From the NCBI GenBank assembly GCA_017893485.1, contig CM030366.1, positions 46,746,283 to 46,810,282 on the forward strand: a DNA stretch of 64,000 nt, in the 5' to 3' direction. Under the pieces are notes generated by a model that saw only the letters and a program-made list of their open reading frames with translations, was not told the origin of the DNA and searched no databases. A program made the translations under genes and the position numbers. This DNA comes from Hemerocallis citrina (lineage: Eukaryota > Streptophyta > Magnoliopsida > Asparagales > Asphodelaceae). Shown here piece by piece: positions 61,128 through 64,000 of the stretch. Numbering within the stretch: position 1 is the stretch's first letter; every line of letters begins with the position of its first letter.

Positions 61128-61886
61128 ATCTTTCCACGTAATAGGGTCGGTGCCAAGAGCGCTCGGCAGCTAGTGTCGAACCCCAATTTTTCCCCGTAAC
61201 GGGGGTCGGTGTCAAGAGCGCTCGGCAACTGGTGTCGAACCCCAACTTTTCCTCGTAACAGGGTCGGTGTCAAGAGCGCTCGGTAGCTTGTGCCGAACCC
61301 CAATTTTTTCCCGTAACAGGGTCGGTGTCAAGAGCGTTCGGCAGCTGGTGCTGAACCCCAATTTTTTGCCGTAACGGGGTCGGTGTCAAGAGCGCTCGGT
61401 AGCTGGTGCCGAACCCCAACATTTCCCCGTAACAGGGTCAGTGTCAAGAGCGCTCGACAGCTGGTGCCGAACCCCAATTTTTCCCCATAACGAGGTCGGT
61501 GTCAAGAGCGCTCGGCAGCGGGTGCCGAACCCCAACTTTTCCCCGTAACAGGGTCGGTGTCAAGAGCGCTCAGCAGCTGGTGCCGAACCCCAATTTTTCC
61601 CCGTAACGGGGTCGGTGTCAAGAGCGCTCGGCAGCTGGTGCCGAACCCCAATTTTTCCCCGTAACGGGGTCGGTGTCAAGAGCGCTCGGCAGCTGATGCC
61701 GAACCCCAATTTTTCCCCGTAACGGGGTCGGTGTCAAGAGCGCTCGGCATCTGGTGCCGAACCCCAATTTTTCCCCGTAACGGGGTCGGTGTCAAGAGCG
61801 CTCGGCAGCTGGTGCCGAACCCCAATTTTTCCCCATAACGGGGTCGGTGTCAAGAGCGCTCGGCAGCTGGTGCCGAGGTCCAAGAC
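61128..61886. repeat. 58-bp tandem repeat, thirteen copies
   Basis: The GGGTCGGTG marker (or a one-base variant) occurs thirteen times from 61144 to about 61841 at about 58-bp spacing. Each unit contains three dyads: CCCCGTAACGGGG, GAGCGCTC and CGGCAGCTGGTGCCG. Copies in the right half are almost identical, which suggests recent amplification. It lies between the 3' LTR and the antisense gene promoter. Confidence 0.92.
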
Positions 61887-62120
61887 TTGGCATTTTTGGC
61901 CTAGGATGCACTGCGGGGTTGGTGGCTTCTGCGCAGCTGGCAGACGTGGCAGTCATTAAATGTGATGGCTTCTGAACCTCTGACAGCTCTGACGGATGAG
62001 ATGCTCATTTAATGCTGTGACCTCTGAGCTTCTGTCAGATGAGACTGTAATTAATGCGATGTACGGCTTGATGTGGTAAACAAGGCGACGATTGAGGTCG
62101 CTGTTGTCGTTTTGTGTGAA
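61887..62120 (+). other. Upstream region of the antisense gene
   Basis: Non-coding. It contains two related phrases, about 60 bases apart, with the words TTAATG and CTTCTG (near 61955 and 62010). Probably part of the promoter. Confidence 0.4.
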
Positions 62121-62174
62121 TGGGCCGGTAGTACAGGCCCATTAACCTCGTTTGGCGCACCTCTCTCTATAAAA
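62121..62174 (+). promoter_or_regulatory. Promoter of the antisense gene: site II pair and TATA box
   Basis: TGGGCC (62121-62126) and GGCCCA (62136-62141) form an inverted pair of the plant site II motif, which TCP-type factors bind. TATAAAA follows at 62168-62174, about 170 bases before the ATG. A C-run and a pyrimidine-rich leader come next. The spacing is that of an ordinary plant promoter. Activity is inferred. Confidence 0.6.
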
Positions 62175-62336
62175 CCTCACCCCCCCCCCCTCCTTTCATT
62201 TTTCACTTCTCCTCTCTTTTGCTCAGGCGATCTTTTGTGCTAAGCGAGTGTTTCCGGTGGTCAAGGTTCGTTTTCTGGTGAAGTTTCCGGCAGCTAATCT
62301 TTTAAGGTAACTTATACTCATTTTACTTCATAAACT

Positions 62337-64000
62337 ATGTCTCTTGCTTCTGTCTCCGAGTCGACCTCTTGGTCCGAGCCCTCCATTGAAGTTGTCAAAG
62401 ATCGTACTCCAAACAAGGGCAAGAAGGTGTTCGGCAAAGATTCGATTGTGGAGGATCCGAAGCATATGGGAGAGTTCGGAAGATTGTCGGGGCAGCTGAC
62501 TGGGCTTCACAGAGTTCGAGAGCTTCCGGAGGATCAAGCCGAGCGAATTGTTCACGGGAGGGGGAGGTCCTTCGAGGAGAATGCAGCGAGGGAGACGACG
62601 GAGGCGGACGAGACGGTGTCGATCCTTCGCGAAGAGGACTTGGGAGTGATCCGTGACTATTTCCAGATCCCGGAGGAGTACGAGCTTATGCTGCCGGGTC
62701 CCGGGGTTAGGGCCAACTCACCGCTGCCAGTGACCATGTGTTGCTGGCCGGATGACGCCTTTATCGCCGGGGCTCGGCTACCTCTCCATCCGTTCGCTAT
62801 CCTCGTCCTGAGTTGGTTCGGGGTCAGCCCCATCCAACTCATGCCGAATGCATGGAGAGTCATAAACGGCCTCGTACTTCACTGCCAAGCCGTTGGGATC
62901 GAGCCGGAGCTGAACGTGCTTCGGACAATCTATCGGCTACACCAAGGGAATAAGTCGGAGTACCAATACTATTTGGCTCCGAGGATGGTGGCAGGCTCAT
63001 CATATGCCCCGACTCCATCAAGCACTGGCGTGAAAAGTACTTGATAATGCAGAGTCCGGAGGCCTGGCCGATCCCCTCCGGTTGGGTGGAAGGGGTGCCG
63101 AAGAGGGTGAGGGCGCTGCCCAAGCTTCATCCTGAAGAAGAAGAGGCAGTTCGGACACTTCTCGATCGGCCGAAGTATGATTGGAAGGAGCTGACCGAGG
63201 ACATCTTGTTCAAGGGAGGGCTCTGCCATGTAGATCCCAGTACGCGGCTTCTTTTATGGTTTGTTTTTCATATTTTATTTTGCACGAGTTGTATAGCGCT
63301 AACGAACTTTGTCTTTAATGTAGAAGCGATGGACTACGACGCGGTGCTAGCTTTGAGGGCAGGCCTCGCCAGTAAGGCGCCGAAGAAGCGCAAGAGGGTG
63401 GCCACCAAGTTGCCGACCCCAAAGACTCCGAGGGTCACGGAGACGATCGAGGAGACGGAGACCCTCAGTAGCCCGGTCGTTGTCGGTGGCGGCGCCTCGA
63501 CATCGAATGCGGTCGGAGAGTTCCCCATCGCCGCAGCCCTCGGGATGACGACATCGCCGCTGTCAGTGGCGGCCGAGGAGCTCCTGACCAAGGAGCATAG
63601 GAGGATCCATATTCCAGACTGGCAAGTTCGGAAGCATGATGGATTCCTCGGCAATTCCTTGGCGAGCATGCAGGCCGTCAAGCATCTGGCGGCGTCGAAG
63701 GATCGCGCTGCCATGGAGGCCGGGCAAGAAGGTGACGACGTTATCGAGATCGCTCGCTCGGCCGTTTCGGTAAGTATTGGATTTCTGCCGTCGTTGAATT
63801 TCTTTAGCTATAATTCTTCTAACTCTTTTGGTTCTTCTTTCCTTGTCGCAGATCATTGTCCATTTTGGACACCTCACCGAGAGGCTGGCGGCTCTGGAAA
63901 AGGATCTGAAGCAGGAGTCCGACCAGGCTCGAAAAGAGAAAGCTTGGATGGGGAACGAGCTCGACAAGGTCAGGGTCGAGTTCGAAGGGAAGGCGGCGAG
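62337..64000 (+). CDS. Spliced antisense gene of the Tat/Retand-like element (Transposase_28-like), 3' end outside window
   Basis: The ATG at 62337 follows a pyrimidine-rich leader. Exon 1 has an acidic N-terminus. It then gives LGVIRDYFQIPEEYELMLPG, LHPFAILVLSWFGVSPIQLM, NAWRVINGLVLHC and LNVLRTIYRLHQGNKSEYQY, a pattern matching the putative gypsy-type transposon domain PF04195. A one-base loss near 62982 shifts the frame, after which IICPDSIKHWREKYLIM and PSGWVEGVPKRVRALPKLH continue the domain. Introns at 63240-63323 and 63770-63851 keep the frame. Exon 2 carries a nuclear-localisation-like KAPKKRKRV. Exon 3 begins a charged coiled coil (LTERLAALEKDLKQE). The role of this family is unknown. 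The direction is opposite to the element's gag-pol. Confidence 0.75.
63240..63323 (+). other. Intron 1 of the antisense gene
   Basis: 84 bp, GTACGCGG...TTTAATGTAG, T-rich. Splicing joins DP to KAMDYDAVLALRAGL in frame, and the unspliced sequence loses base-composition continuity. Confidence 0.7.
63770..63851 (+). other. Intron 2 of the antisense gene
   Basis: 82 bp with a consensus GTAAGT donor and a TTGTCGCAG acceptor, T-rich between. Splicing joins IARSAVS to IIVHFGHLTERLA in frame. Confidence 0.85.

Larger units (their letters stand above)
59952..64000 (-). mobile_element. Tat/Retand-like retrotransposon, 3' half
   Basis: It is inserted in the chromovirus protease region. The element points to the minus strand: its LTR (59952-60572) is followed by the same purine-tract side sequence as the 3' LTR of the related element at 3481. 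Moving inward are a tandem array, then a promoter and a plus-strand gene antisense to the element. Gag, pol and the other LTR are beyond the window. This arrangement, with 3' tandem repeats and an antisense ORF between pol and the 3' LTR, is known from Retand-type Tat elements. Confidence 0.85.

Noticed and set aside
61128..61886. Regular spaced repeats that might suggest a CRISPR array
   Set aside because: The whole 58-bp unit repeats without unique spacers, and the context is a plant retrotransposon.
62337..63123. Minus-strand frames opposite the antisense gene
   Set aside because: They lack domain motifs; the plus-strand frame has a promoter, domain pattern and introns.

Overview
The window is transposon-dense nuclear DNA from a flowering plant, probably a eudicot with a large genome. 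I found no host gene, tRNA, rRNA or CRISPR array. Nearly everything that can be explained is nested mobile DNA: long-LTR Ty3 chromoviruses, Ty3 Tat/Retand-like elements, Athila-like elements, a complete CACTA DNA transposon, a Mutator-type MITE and a decayed endogenous caulimovirid. Lineage names come from protein motifs, primer-binding sites and LTR structure read by eye. No database search was run and the species cannot be named.

Layout. (1) 1-9212: the end of a chromovirus pol and its 3' LTR, split by a minus-strand Tat-like element (3481-8947, TSD GTTAC). (2) 9213-9992: microsatellites and a probable copia-type solo LTR. (3) About 9993-20980: a broken minus-strand caulimovirid-like sequence, split by a chromovirus solo LTR (10212-13532, TSD GCTAC) and an Athila-like element (13953-19821). 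(4) 21410-50220: a small non-coding LTR element, called N here. Its 5' LTR was split by a CACTA element (22843-36094, TSD CCA) and, 7 bp beyond that element's right target duplication, by a 12-kb chromovirus (36110-48144, TSD TAAGT). One LTR of that chromovirus holds a 388-bp MITE (TSD AAGAAATAA). N's short interior (48817-49794) carries seven degenerate repeats. (5) 50221-59951: a gag-less chromovirus array in the order LTR, pol, LTR, leader, protease fragment, with an Athila-like solo LTR inside the second LTR. (6) 59952-64000: the 3' half of a minus-strand Tat/Retand-like element, with an LTR, thirteen 58-bp tandem repeats, and a plus-strand (antisense) spliced gene with its own TATA promoter. 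That gene runs off the end of the window.

Working relationships. The CACTA element carries both genes expected of its class, a TNP2-type transposase and a second Ptta/En/Spm-type protein, both on the minus strand; stop codons damage the transposase. The autonomous-type chromovirus has gag, protease, RT, RNase H, integrase and a chromodomain-like tail in the normal order but with many stops. Element N and the gag-less chromoviruses could only have moved using proteins from relatives. The least damaged coding unit is the antisense gene at 62337-64000, which has one apparent frameshift and two canonical introns.
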